This document shows positions 54,309-64,000 of a stretch of 64,000 bases of DNA, piece by piece (position 1 is the stretch's first letter; the number at the start of each line of letters is the position of its first letter). Source of the stretch: Leptodontidium sp. MPI-SDFR-AT-0119. Lineage: Eukaryota > Ascomycota > Leotiomycetes > Helotiales > Leptodontidiaceae. The stretch lies in the NCBI GenBank assembly GCA_020726505.1, contig JAHLEZ010000007.1, forward strand, positions 2,728,001 through 2,792,000, written 5' to 3'. The notes beneath the pieces were generated by a model, which worked only from the letters and a program-made list of their open reading frames with translations, was not told the origin of the DNA and did not search any database. The translations under genes were made by a program, and so were the position numbers.

Positions 54309-56104
54309 ATGGGCTCTTCCAAAGTTCAGACCGCCCCTAAAGCTGAGAAGTATTCCTTCCACCACGGAGCACTTGGGGAAGTTATTGGCCGGCGGCGTGG
54401 GGAAGATGTAGTTCAGTTTCGTGGTATTCCGTATGCCTCAATTCCTGGACGTTTTCGTCAGAGCATTTTGAACAAAGAACTCCCTAGTCAGCCTTTCTGG
54501 GCCACCAACCCTGGGTATGTAGAACCAATTCTATGCATTCTTTTCCTGCCCTACCCTATCCTTCGGTTGCCATATGAAGATATACATGAATATTAACAGT
54601 AGGAAGTCCAGCATGTCCTCAGGCCGACCAGCCATATTTCAAGTACTGGGAAGCTGCTTTGCCAGATGATTTTCCTGTTCTCGAACCCACGTGTTTTGAA
54701 GAGTTCGGATGCCTCAACCTGAGTCTCAGCATACCAGCGAAGGCTCTCGCTGTAGGCGCCAAGAAGATCCCCGTTTTAGTTTTTATCCACGGAGGCGCGT
54801 ACGTCAATGGAAGCCACGCTATTCAGTTGTCCGGACGCGAGGTGTTTGACGGGACAGGTGTGGTGCGACACAGTATATCGCTCAAGAAAGACATCTTGGT
54901 GGTTGGAATCAACTATCGCGTCGGACCGTTAGGCTTCTTAGCTTCAAGAGACATCTCAGAGCTCAATGCAAAACACAAGGAAGATATTGGCAACTATGGC
55001 CTCCACGACCAGCGACGTGCCCTCGAATGGCTGAATTGCTTTGTCGCAGGATTTGGAGGAGATCCCGATAATATCACTATCCAAGGAACCAGTGCAGGTG
55101 CTTCATCGTGCCACTTTCAATCGATGTTTCCTAAGCGGAAGTTTGTGCGGGCCATCTATGCCAGCGGAACGGCCACTGGAGTCGGTGCCAGAGATATGTC
55201 ATACCACCAGGAGGTGTACGATAATCTGGTAAACACAGTGGCCTCTGACGTCCCCAGAGACAAAGCCCTGGAGAAGCTATCTTTATGCAATGTCAAAGAT
55301 CTCACGCACAAGGTTACCTGGATTATATGCTATCCTCTAATCGAGAACAAATATATTCCTCAGAGCAACTATAGCGGACTAGCGCACGACGAAGATCTCC
55401 CCGACGTCATGGTCGGTGTAGCTGATTACGAAGCAGAACTAAGTATGTTCCTCTTCACCAACCTCGCAACCAAAAAACCGAAGACCGATTCAGAAATCGT
55501 GCAGCAAATCAATTCCACAATTTTATTTAACCATTCCTTCGACTTTCCCACCTCCAACGCCCTCACCTACCCCGACTTCCAACCTATCCTCAAAGCCTAC
55601 CACCTCGAAGAAAACCTTACATCCCCCTCCACCCACCTCGATAATTTCTGCCACCTTCTCGGCAACATCATGTTCGACGTCCCTAGTCTCTACCTTGCTC
55701 TCTCCTACCAAAAATCCCGCAGCAAAGGTCGCGTCTGGCTTTACTACTACAGTATAACGAACCAATATCCCGCCAGCCACGCCTACGGGCGCGCCCATCA
55801 CGGCGTTAATGATCTTCTTCTTTTTAATTCAGCCCCAGACATGATACCTAGAGAGGATCGTGAGTCGTGGGACAAGAGCGTGGCGCAGACGCAGCGCTCG
55901 TGGATCGAGTTCGTGAATGGAGACGAGCCGTGGTGCGCGGTGAGGAGGGACGCTTCTGTGAGGGATGTGTTGGGGATGGGTCCGATATATAAGTTCGAGG
56001 ATCAGGGGAAGAGTTCGGAGTTTGGGAAATTGAAGGATTGTGTAGGGGAGGAGCTAGCGCGCCAGTATGATTCGCTATTGCAGGCGAGTAGGTTGGTTGA
56101 TTAG
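54309..56104 (+). CDS. type-B carboxylesterase, 567 aa, intracellular
   Basis: Two exons, 54309-54514 and 54607-56104, joined over a 92-bp intron with acceptor after gaag so that NPG-PACPQ matches the family. Motifs: VQFRGIPYASIP, IPVLVFIHGGAYVNG (oxyanion HGGA), VVGINYRVGPLGFLAS, YGLHDQRRALEW, and the nucleophile elbow IQGTSAGASS (Thr where most esterases have Glu). The acid region follows and the catalytic His is expected in AHHGVND. No signal peptide is seen. Family members hydrolyse carboxylic esters, and fungal ones detoxify xenobiotics or act in secondary metabolism. It is divergent from the Zn2Cys6 regulator. This is an intact counterpart of the damaged secreted esterase at 42.4 kb, but the two are only distantly related. 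Confidence 0.9.
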
Positions 56105-56135
56105 ACCAGAATGATTCTTTGATGGGGTGGAGTAG

Positions 56136-56486
56136 TATAACGGTCGTGTATTTACTCGGTAAACATAAGAGGACTAATTGATCTCTGATGATCGAGAAGT
56201 AGGTGTATCACGTAGACGAGGTAGACAATTACTAAGTATGGGTAAAGATACAATTTTAAGTTGAGCACAAAGCTCCTATCTAATGGCAAACGTACCAGTC
56301 TTATAGAGAACCTTCGCTCTCTATGGGATCCCTTGGATCCCTCATGTGGTGCGTTATGTGATCTTTTGTGCCTCAAGCCTGAGAGATCCTGTCTACATCC
56401 TTGGCTTCTTTTGCACCAGGACTGCCGAGCCTCAGGGCCAAGGCGCACGTGATCCCTGATTACCCTTCTTAGGTAAGTCCGTAACA
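56136..56486 (+). repeat. LTR-like repeat, copy 2 (351 bp)
   Basis: Begins TATAACGGTCGTG (probably TGTAACGG with one G-to-A change) and ends GTCCGTAACA, so the termini are inverted (TGTTACGG/CCGTAACA). It aligns with copy 1 at 48703 in the same orientation. No internal retroelement genes lie next to it, so a solo LTR is likely. Confidence 0.72.
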
Positions 56487-56708
56487 CTATCCCCTTCCTA
56501 GCCTAGCATGGTTCCCATTCTTTAAGTATGTGAAAACGACATCGACGATTATCAACGGCCATCTTTTGTATTCATTATAAACCTGCTTATTCGACGTAGT
56601 TCCCCGGGACTACGCAGAAGAAAAAGAAACAACGCATTGCGCTGGCATTGCGTATTGACAGTTCTGCGCATTTTGCGCGAATCTGCTTGTTCTATTGCAA
56701 TCTTTCCC

Positions 56709-56825
56709 GTGCGTCTTGGGACGCAGGGATAGACGTTAGTAGTCGCGGCACAAAGAACTCTGCTTGCGTTAATATTTTCATGTGGCTGAGCACTCTAACG
56801 TCTATCCCTGCGTAGCGAGACGCAC
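56709..56825. mobile_element. MITE-like palindrome with 31-bp arms
   Basis: Arms 56709-56739 and 56795-56825 are inverted repeats matching at 28 of 31 bases, sharing ACGCAGGGATAGACGTTAG, with 55 bp between them. A third copy of the arm occurs at 61229-61258. The high arm conservation and repeated occurrence suggest a short non-autonomous DNA element whose outer end may read CAGGGTGCGTCTC. No flanking duplication was identified. Confidence 0.7.
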
Positions 56826-56967
56826 CCTGTCACGGGACGAATCTATAATTTTGGAATCATAAATTTTTTCTTAGCAAGTCTATGAAGTTGTTACTAATAT
56901 GGCGCTTTCTTTAACTATTTCCCCCTAAGAAGACCACTTAGCAATAGAGAAAAGACTGTGGTTGATC

Positions 56968-57189
56968 ATGCTGTCGATCGTTTTAATCACGCTACCGATC
57001 GCCGCTTTGGCTGTTCCCCCCTGCTTAATCGCGACCATTAGAGTCTATTCAAAATTCGGAGTACTTGGGGAAAGGTCCTATGACGAAAGAATATGGCTCC
57101 AAATTTTGAAGACACTTAAAGGGGAAAATAATGAAGTCCGGGAGTTACTCCGGTGTGAGGAGAGGGGCATAAACGCCACCATGTTTTAG
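56968..57189 (+). CDS. hypothetical small membrane or secreted protein, 73 aa
   Basis: ATG 56968 opens a frame with a strongly hydrophobic start (LSIVLITLPIAALAVPPCLIA) followed by a charged tail. It resembles a signal peptide or single helix. No family is recognised and it could be a chance frame. Confidence 0.22.
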   Translation: MLSIVLITLPIAALAVPPCLIATIRVYSKFGVLGERSYDERIWLQILKTLKGENNEVRELLRCEERGINATMF

Positions 57190-57491
57190 CTTCAGGGTTT
57201 AGTGCTTATTAATGTGCATTAGCCTGGCTACAATATACTATATAAATCCGGGCTCGTTATATTTTACACAGCCACTATTCTCAGGCCTGGTCATGTGTGT
57301 AGCATAGGAGCACGTTTCTCGAACTTTCATGGGCAGGTGCGCAGCAGCACCCTAGTGCCTAGGCCGGGAGCGCTCTCTCGTCTCCTTCACATCACCATCG
57401 CTGCTGGTGGAGCGCGAGGGAGTGATTATGTAATCGAATCAGGTGATCTAAAGCTCGGCCTCGCTCTCTGCGACACGTGCGCCGTCAATAC
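57190..57491. promoter_or_regulatory. HET gene upstream region
   Basis: A 302-bp interval. It holds a TATA-like ctatataaat near 57237 and no other recognised site. Confidence 0.4.
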
Positions 57492-59759
57492 ATGATGCTG
57501 CACCCTCAGCCTGATCAGTTAAAGGTTCATCCCTCCGGCTTCTCCCCTTTCACATTTCACAACCCATACGTCCTAACGAAGATGCCCGAGACCATAGATG
57601 TCACCAGTTCATTCGTCGAGGTGTTTGAAGGCCGAGATAATGACCGGCTGGAGGTTTACAAGCAGAACGATCGCGACAGAAGCGATGCACTCCACAGTCA
57701 GGCGCAATCATTTGATTCGGCTAGACAAACTGTCAACCATGTGCTGAGGAGCAGGCTCGAGCAAGAGGTTTCGGCAATCCACGGGAAGCAATGGATCGAA
57801 CTTCTAGACGAGACTCAACGAAAGGACCGGCATGAGCCATACACGTACTCGCGGCTCCCCAGTTCCAGGCACATCCGACTTCTGCAGTTGGAGGACAAAT
57901 TCGAAACTTTTCGGCAGTGGAGTATCCTAGCAGGCCAGCTCATCACCGTCAAGATAGATGAAGCGCCAGAGTACGACGCGCTCAGCTACACGTGGGGCAC
58001 GCGGGAGCAGACGGTGCCAGTCCTGATCGGTGACAGGCGCATCCTCGTGACGCCCAATCTCGCCGTCGTGTTACAATACATGCGCGCCTCGAAGGAAGAC
58101 GGCTTGAAGCGCTGGCTGTGGATCGACCAGATCTGCATAAATCAGGAAGACCTGGCCGAGCGGGCTCAGCAGGTACAGCTGATGCGCGAGATTTACGAAA
58201 AGTCGGCGGAGACGACCATCTGGCTCGGGCTGAATCAGCAACTCCTGCGACGACTCGAGGACCGCCTGTTCTCCAAGGTCTGGCCGTACGTCAAGGACGA
58301 CGTGCGGAATAGTCTTCTGCCTGACCTTTTGCTGGCCACCAAGAGACCGGCCGACATACCCAAATATGAAGATGATATATGGAAAGATCTAGCACATTTC
58401 CTCGACCGTGCCTGGTTCCGGCGCATATGGGTAGTCCAAGAAGCTCGCGTCTCCTCCAACAAGTCCAGCGTCAACGTCCGCCTTGCAAACTCCCGCATCG
58501 GATGGCACAATCTGGCTCTGGTAATGACGTGGCTCGTCCAGAAGGGGTTCACGGCGATACACAAAGATCTGAAACCGATGGTCAACGTAGCCAGGATCTT
58601 CAACTACGGCAAGACGAGGATGCCGCTTCTGCGCCAACTGCAGGAGACTCGAAGTTTCGAGGCGTCTGATGCGCGAGACAAGGTCTTTGCTCTGGCCGGG
58701 CTCGTCCTGGAGGGCAAGGAGCAGGACAAGCTGCCGGAATGCCTGATGCCGGATTACACGAAATCGCCGGCAAAGGTATATCAAGCCACCACAGTCTACC
58801 TTATAAAGCAAACCATGGATCTCCAGGTGCTGTCATACGTACAGCATGTCACAGCTGATATTGCCGAAGACATCGATCTGCCAACTGCCAAGGTCCCAAC
58901 AGACGAGATGCCTTCCTGGGTCGCGCGGTGGGAGAGCGAGCACAACACCGGCAGCCACATCATCGACGCGCCCTTTTTCAATGCGGCGGCCGGCAAATCG
59001 CTCGACCTCAAGATCATCAAGAAGCAGTCCGCTCTCAAGGTCAAGGGCCTGCGTTTCGACAAGATCAACTATGTCAGTCGAATCTTTCAAAACTCCAGTT
59101 GGACCTTGATGGACGAGGCGAAGTTTGCACTCGGCAATCCCCTATTCGAGAGCTGGCGGCAAATAAACGAAAAGCTGGATCGAGGCAACCCCACCGGGGG
59201 CGTGAGGGACGAGATCATATACGTGGCCATGCTATGCGGGAAACGCTTGACCGGAGAACGAGCGACGCCCAACGATCAGATGTTCCTGTCGTTCTTGGCG
59301 TATTTGCACTGCTCCTTCATCATGAGCACATGCTATGAGAGCTTCAAGCGCCTTGGGTTGCTTGACCACCACTCCTCCATCTTGGAAAGGGTCAAGACAA
59401 CGGACAATCCGATCTCGAGAGCAAAACCCGGCAGCATGACACTTCACCTTCACCAGCTCCTTGGGAACTTGGGTCAAGCCGGCGGCGGCCCGAACACCTT
59501 CATGCGAGAGATGAACTGCACGCAGCAGAGGAAGCTGTTCACGACGACGTCGGGCTACGTGGGCATGGGCCCTGCAGCCATGAAAGAGGATGACATTGTG
59601 GTGATCCTGTACGGTGGACGGGTGCCGTTTGTGCTGCGACCTCGAGACGAGCACTTCTACCTCGTCGGTGAGTGCTATGTACACGGTATAATGGACGGAG
59701 TTGGCGTTAAGATAGCCACCGAGAAGGGTGTCGTGCCTCAATATTTCGAGCTGCGGTAA
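57492..59759 (+). CDS. HET-domain (heterokaryon incompatibility) protein, about 755 aa
   Basis: A single exon from ATG 57492 (ATG at 57583 is an alternative) to TAA 59757-59759. The HET domain, a TIR-related fold that triggers incompatibility cell death in fungi, shows its three blocks: APEYDALSYTWG near residue 160, RWLWIDQICINQEDLAERAQ near 210 and WFRRIWVVQEARVSS near 310. Further family features follow: ARDKVFALAGL near 395, DYTKSPAKVYQATTVYLI, and the C-terminal YVGMGPAAMKEDDIVVILYGGRVPFVLR. The base composition is more GC-rich and less mutated than its surroundings. A TATA-like ctatataaat lies near 57237. No partner gene typical of het loci is adjacent. Confidence 0.9.
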   Translation: MMLHPQPDQLKVHPSGFSPFTFHNPYVLTKMPETIDVTSSFVEVFEGRDNDRLEVYKQNDRDRSDALHSQAQSFDSARQTVNHVLRSRLEQEVSAIHGKQWIELLDETQRKDRHEPYTYSRLPSSRHIRLLQLEDKFETFRQWSILAGQLITVKIDEAPEYDALSYTWGTREQTVPVLIGDRRILVTPNLAVVLQYMRASKEDGLKRWLWIDQICINQEDLAERAQQVQLMREIYEKSAETTIWLGLNQQLLRRLEDRLFSKVWPYVKDDVRNSLLPDLLLATKRPADIPKYEDDIWKDLAHFLDRAWFRRIWVVQEARVSSNKSSVNVRLANSRIGWHNLALVMTWLVQKGFTAIHKDLKPMVNVARIFNYGKTRMPLLRQLQETRSFEASDARDKVFALAGLVLEGKEQDKLPECLMPDYTKSPAKVYQATTVYLIKQTMDLQVLSYVQHVTADIAEDIDLPTAKVPTDEMPSWVARWESEHNTGSHIIDAPFFNAAAGKSLDLKIIKKQSALKVKGLRFDKINYVSRIFQNSSWTLMDEAKFALGNPLFESWRQINEKLDRGNPTGGVRDEIIYVAMLCGKRLTGERATPNDQMFLSFLAYLHCSFIMSTCYESFKRLGLLDHHSSILERVKTTDNPISRAKPGSMTLHLHQLLGNLGQAGGGPNTFMREMNCTQQRKLFTTTSGYVGMGPAAMKEDDIVVILYGGRVPFVLRPRDEHFYLVGECYVHGIMDGVGVKIATEKGVVPQYFELR

Positions 59760-60360
59760 CCTGTGATGGTTTTGCTTTCGGAGTGCTACTATCGACTTGC
59801 TCAATTGTGAGTGATCTCGGTGACGGACGAGGGTTGTCGGAGTACTTCTTCGCCCTTTCAATGGCAACGTTTAGCCTGGGCTCGTGTGTGCAGCTGGAGC
59901 CAGAAGACTCTTTACCCTGCAGTAGTGAGCTCTAGTCCGAGTGACGATACGATTTGCGATAGCCACAGGCCGGCTTGATGCTGACCCTTGGCGAGAAAAC
60001 AGCCAACAACACTGACCGCCTTTAACTACTTTTCAACCACCTAACACTAACCACCTCGTGCTGTAGACAAGAGGCACCGCTTTAGCTACTGAGGATAGGA
60101 CGCTGAACACTTGGAGAATAGCCTTCAAACACTACTAACCCACGAGAATCCATAGAGATAAGTCAGAAAAGAGAAGCTAGAAGCCAGAAACAGTTGATAT
60201 AAGGGCTCAAGGAGTTAAGAATTCCCTTTAAGAAATGTACTTGTATATTAATGATAGTTGCCCTATTGGGTTAGCCGCCGGGCGTTAATAAATTGTGTGT
60301 GTGTGTATGTCGTGAGCAGTATCGCCCTTTGGTCGTCGGGGCACTGCTGTGCTCGCCATC

Positions 60361-60384
60361 GTTACCACGTTACCACGTTACCAC
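60361..60384. repeat. (gttaccac)3 tandem repeat
   Basis: Three perfect 8-bp units in direct tandem. Confidence 0.95.
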
Positions 60385-60603
60385 CATCTGAGCTGCTATT
60401 AATGTCTTGGCTAGGTCATCGCAGTCTGGCGTGCTGATACCGTGCTCTTTCGGCACTCTTGCAGCCCTTACAGACTTGTCATCATTAAGGTTATCTTTGA
60501 ATTCGTTAGCAATCTTGCAAGAAAGCGGATTCCCCTTGGAGGCCAGGGCTAGGAATCGAAGCGGTTCGTCGTTTCAAGCAGAGCGCGAAGCAGTTTGAGT
60601 GAA

Positions 60604-60673
60604 AAGCCAGAAGTAAAAAGCTGGAAGTGAAAGGCTGGAAGTAATAAGCCGGCAGTGAAGAGCCGGAAGTGAT
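60604..60673. repeat. 14-bp minisatellite, five units
   Basis: Five head-to-tail 14-bp units of the form aagcYggaagtgaa (60604, 60618, 60632, 60646, 60660), each with one to four differences. Confidence 0.88.
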
Positions 60674-61228
60674 GGCTGCCCCTTTTGCTGGTCGGAGGAT
60701 GTCGGGAAACGGGAATTTTCCGGCAAGATCTACCCAGCCGCAAGCTTCGCATCCACAAGATTAGTAGTCACGGGGTATTATAGCATTATAACAATAAATT
60801 TTACCGAGATTACCGTAACCACGACGCAGCTGACCAGGGTCCTTGCTCGCTTGATTGGAGGAGGTATCAGCCCATATGGCGACATCGTATGACAAGGCGC
60901 GCCCCGGCCGCCACCAAAGTGGCAATAGCATTTTAGTATTATAATAGAACTTGGATATCCATATTTAATTGTTCTCTATGTTTAAGAGGTGAAAAAAGCT
61001 TGATGGTAGTGTCGCAAATCGAGGGGTCTTATTATAGTATAAAAGCAGGCTCTCTGTAAATTTAAGGGGGCGGCGACGACGCGATAATAATTTTCGGAAC
61101 CAACAGGTTAGGAGTATTCGGGGGAGGTATACAATACAACTGAAATGAGAATGAATAGAAATTTGAACGCGTTCACAGATTTTAAGTCGCTTTGAACTCG
61201 AAGTACCTACGATTTGTCTCGTTACAGG

Positions 61229-61258
61229 GTGCGTCTCGGGACGCAGGGATAGACGTTA
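61229..61258 (+). repeat. isolated MITE arm
   Basis: A 30-bp copy of the arm at 56709 with one mismatch, preceded by cag so that the outer end reads CAGGGTGCGTCTCG. No inverted partner was found nearby. Confidence 0.8.
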
Positions 61259-61608
61259 CCTGGAATGTTATTATCCTAGAGCCTTGCTGGTCTCTTGCTT
61301 CCTTTGTTTGTTAAACAAAGATATTAAGGCCAAGCCTCCTGAGCATCCCAGGTGAGACTTTCGTAAAGATTCGTGTCAAGATGCAGCAATCTAGTCAGAG
61401 CAGGTCCAGGTTAGTAAATTTGCAAGCTTTCATTGGTATTAGCAAAATATAATCCCCGGGCCAGTGACTTTTCGTCAGCCTAGCCTCTCGCCGATGAGAT
61501 TCCATGTGAATTTAGTACAAATATTAATATGTTAATAGCCTAGTAGCAAAGATCGCCTCATCACGAGTTTCTCGCTGCCGTCTCAATATCGTCCTACTAG
61601 CCAGTGTC

Positions 61609-63421
61609 ATGGCCCTGGTATGGGGTTTCTTTTTTTGGGAAGTGTACTTCTTCAGCAACCCAAATTCTGCACACATCGACGACCAGCTGCCTTTACTACC
61701 GCATCATGCGTTACCTCATGTCGAGAGGCCGCAAATATCACAAGAGCTAGACTTAGGACACCTCATTAGATTCACACACACGCCCATTATCGAGTACACG
61801 CGGCGAGTCATTAAGACGGCCCATTTCCAAGGCGAGAGACCAGAGTTGACACGCATCAACCAGCGCCTTCTAGGTCCTTGGATACATGTTGGACGCGCAG
61901 AATTGTCTGCCGTCGCAATCCCACAGACAGCTACTCTTGTCGTAGAGGTCCCTAGATTGTCAAAGGCAGATACTAGTATATTTTCCTTTGGTATGGCCAC
62001 GACGGTGCCAAGAATGCAAGACTCGCTTCCTGGTATTTCGCACTGGTTGTCACACTCCAAAGTGCAGTTGCATATTCTTGCACCTGCTGACGATAATGCT
62101 GCGATGTTGGAGGTACGGATGCGCAAAGCCTCAATGAATGTAACAATTCATGCCGATGAAGCCTCTTTTGCGCAGAGATATGTTTCCCTGATCAAGAAAC
62201 TTTATGAGGAGCGAAGTGCGAAGACTCGCTGGCTAGTCCTAGCAGACGACGATACCTTCTTCCCTGTATGTACTTCCCATACTTATTCTTTGTACGATTG
62301 AGAATCTCGGATCCAAGATATATCTCAGGATCGATATCTTGGGATCCGTGATCCTGAAATTGAAATTTTTTATATTTCACAGCGCTGACTTTCACAAAGT
62401 CTCTCACTTCACTTGCATCCCATTTCACCCGGATCTACGACTCGAGTATACCGCTTATAGTAGGAGCTATATCGGACGATCTACGTGTCATCGAATTGTA
62501 CGGGATGTCAGCTTCGGGAGGCGGAGGGATTTTCAGTACGCACCTTTCATCCTGTCTACTCGTCCTCGTTGGGTAAATTTATATTGTACCGTCGTTAGAT
62601 GAATATAGTCATGGCCGCTATTATGAGGGCTAATATGTAAAAAGTCTCTATCCCCCTGGCCGAACAATTGCTTCAGCAAGTAACATGGAGCAAATGTCTA
62701 GCACTTCCAAACAACGAGGGAGATGAACTCCTCAATAATTGTTTAAACACATTCACCCAAATTAGGCCCACCTTTGATTCCTCGCTGCATCAAATGGATA
62801 TATACAATGGAGAAGGGTCTTCGCCCGAAGCTGGTTATCTGGAAAGTGTATGTTGTTCGAGAATTTGCTGAAACCCCCTTCCCACCGATCATGTGTCTCG
62901 TGAGTTCCGACACTCCTAGGAGAGGCTCCGAGACTTATGTCAATGAGTTGTTACTAACACTATGATCATCACAGGGTAGGCAGCTGCTTAGCATTCACCA
63001 TTGGAAAACATGGTACGAATTCAATGCATCTCAAGGGGCTGCTGTAGCAGTTGCTACCGGCGACTAAGGAATTTTCCAACGATGGCTATTCGACGGGGAT
63101 ACCGTTCTTTCAAATGGCTACTCTGTCGTTGAATATCCACGCGCTGGTGAGTATGGTGGCATCACTGAGAAAGAGCTCGCCGAGGTAGAGTATACTTGGA
63201 ACGAAGGTGATCCGGAGGAGTTGTGGCGTTATGTACACATGATGGGGCCTTTGAGGCCTCGGAAAACGTCAGAAAAGAAAAGAAGTGCAAGACTAGTCGA
63301 TGCTGTGGAGGTTATCGCACCAGAAGGTCGAGCGCTTCGGCAGACTTATGTCGAGAGATCGCAGATTAATACGGCATTCCGGCCAAGAGAAAGGGTAGTG
63401 GAGCTTATTTGGCTGTTCTGA
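61609..63421 (+). pseudogene. fungal GT31/DUF604-type glycosyltransferase with one in-frame TAA
   Basis: Four exons, 61609-62265, 62400-62535, 62645-62847 and 62975-63421, with introns of 134, 109 and 127 bp, sum to 1443 nt in phase (481 codons). It looks like a type II Golgi protein with a hydrophobic start (MALVWGFFFW). The catalytic metal motif is WLVLADDDTFFP (DxD), followed after intron 1 by SLTSLASHF, then GGGGIF-ISIPLAEQLL across intron 2, LHQMDIYNG, and ESG-RQLLSIHHWKTW across intron 3. This is the family order. Codon 363 (63065-63067) is TAA, one C-to-T step from CAA, and conserved sequence (GIFQRWLFDG) continues for 118 codons after it. The start may lie in a missed upstream exon. 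The final 60 residues are basic. Sugar and acceptor are unknown. Confidence 0.8.
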
Positions 63422-64000
63422 GCCCACAAGTAACTTTTGTTATGTTAGGTAGTATTAAATTTCAAACATTGAGCTCGTGGTTGAGTTGGATATCCTTATG
63501 AACTAGTTGATTCTTAGACCAAGGTACTTTTTTAAGGGTCGTAAAGAAAATATAAGTTCCTAATATATTAGCAAGCTTTCCCTCGACTTCTAGGTTATTA
63601 TAATAAGAATTAAATACTTATAAATTGTGCCTTAAGTACGTTAAACTTCGTAGACACGTGCTTGTAGTTGCTTATCAAGAACTAATTCTTTTAAGTTAGT
63701 GACGTTAATAATAACCTTAATCGTGCCGACTACTTTGTTTTATCGCCTTTTTTTTTTCTATAGCTCATTTATCTTATAACGAGGAGTTTTAAGATAGTAA
63801 GACTTGTTTTGTAAGATATAAAAAAATAAGTATATCCTTAATATTGTTACGGACCAAGTACACAAGTACTTGAGGAAAGGAAGGGAGACCTTAGGCTCAG
63901 GAGGGCCTTCTAATCTCTATAATAGGAAGGGCATCTAAGAGAACTCCTAGACTTTATATACAGGCATAGTATTAAATAATAGAATATATAATAGAATAAA
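63422..64000. other. AT-rich terminal region with the start of an LTR
   Basis: From 63480 to 63840 the DNA is AT-rich, with stops in all frames and RIP-like TA excess. At 63845 a sequence TGTTACGGACCAAG begins, with the TGTTACGG terminus seen at the inner end of the LTR-like repeats, and it runs out of the window, so it may be the start of another LTR. Confidence 0.5.

Larger units (their letters stand above)
59760..61608. other. intergenic region with minisatellites
   Basis: No gene is recognised in 1.85 kb. It holds a (gttaccac)3 repeat, a 14-bp minisatellite, a gt run near 60295-60306 and the isolated MITE arm at 61229-61258. The part from about 60930 to 61560 is AT-rich. Confidence 0.5.

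Noticed and set aside
1..64000. tRNA and rRNA genes
   Set aside because: None was recognised while reading both strands; a covariance-model search would be needed to exclude a tRNA.

Overview
The window is nuclear DNA of a filamentous ascomycete (Pezizomycotina). The evidence is genes split by many 47-130 bp introns with fungal-type branch sites, a HET-domain protein, a NACHT-ankyrin protein, a Zn2Cys6 regulator, a CYP52-type P450, a rhodopsin-like seven-helix membrane protein, and transposons eroded by C-to-T/G-to-A change at CpA/TpG as repeat-induced point mutation (RIP) leaves. The protein repertoire looks Leotiomycete-like, but that is an impression, not a placement.

Layout. 1-5.4 kb: minus-strand Ty3/gypsy relic, then AT-rich DNA. 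6.9-7.5 kb: small chromodomain gene. 8.2-10.0 kb: P450 with complete exon structure but two in-frame TAA codons. 10.6-16.1 kb: NACHT-ankyrin gene divergent from a gene with a restriction-endonuclease-like (PD-(D/E)XK-like) core. 17.5-21.6 kb: OrsD-domain fragment, Ulp1-type protease pseudogene, gag remnant. 21.7-25.4 kb: response-regulator fragment, six-exon membrane protein, truncated phosphotransferase. 25.8-27.1 kb: RIP-damaged BTB gene and Tc1/mariner remnant. 27.1-32.1 kb: DUF7580-like gene divergent from a C2H2-ankyrin gene. 32.9-39.7 kb: piggyBac-like element abutting a Ty1/copia element that carries two solo LTRs of another family. 39.9-41.6 kb: sugar transporter. 42.4-47.0 kb: carboxylesterase pseudogene split by a second piggyBac-like element. 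47.3-48.2 kb: Helitron helicase relic. 48.7-56.5 kb: two directly repeated LTR-like sequences flanking an alpha/beta hydrolase, a Zn2Cys6 regulator and an intact carboxylesterase. 56.7-63.4 kb: MITE-like palindrome, HET gene, and glycosyltransferase with one in-frame TAA.

Two themes tie the region together. First, several single-copy-looking genes (P450, Ulp1-like protease, glycosyltransferase) are whole in splice structure but carry TAA/TAG where one C-to-T change from CAA/CAG explains the stop, so mutation of RIP type seems to have reached ordinary genes among the transposons. Second, the region is rich in fungal self/non-self recognition families: NACHT-ankyrin, DUF7580-like, C2H2-ankyrin with near-identical repeats, and HET. 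Two of these sit in divergent pairs. The divergent NACHT-ankyrin / PD-(D/E)XK-like pair and the divergent DUF7580 / C2H2-ankyrin pair are the best candidates for an undescribed defence-type module, but a functional link is inference. Gene models were built by hand from splice signals and conserved motifs. Family names rest on recognised motifs; no database search was run.
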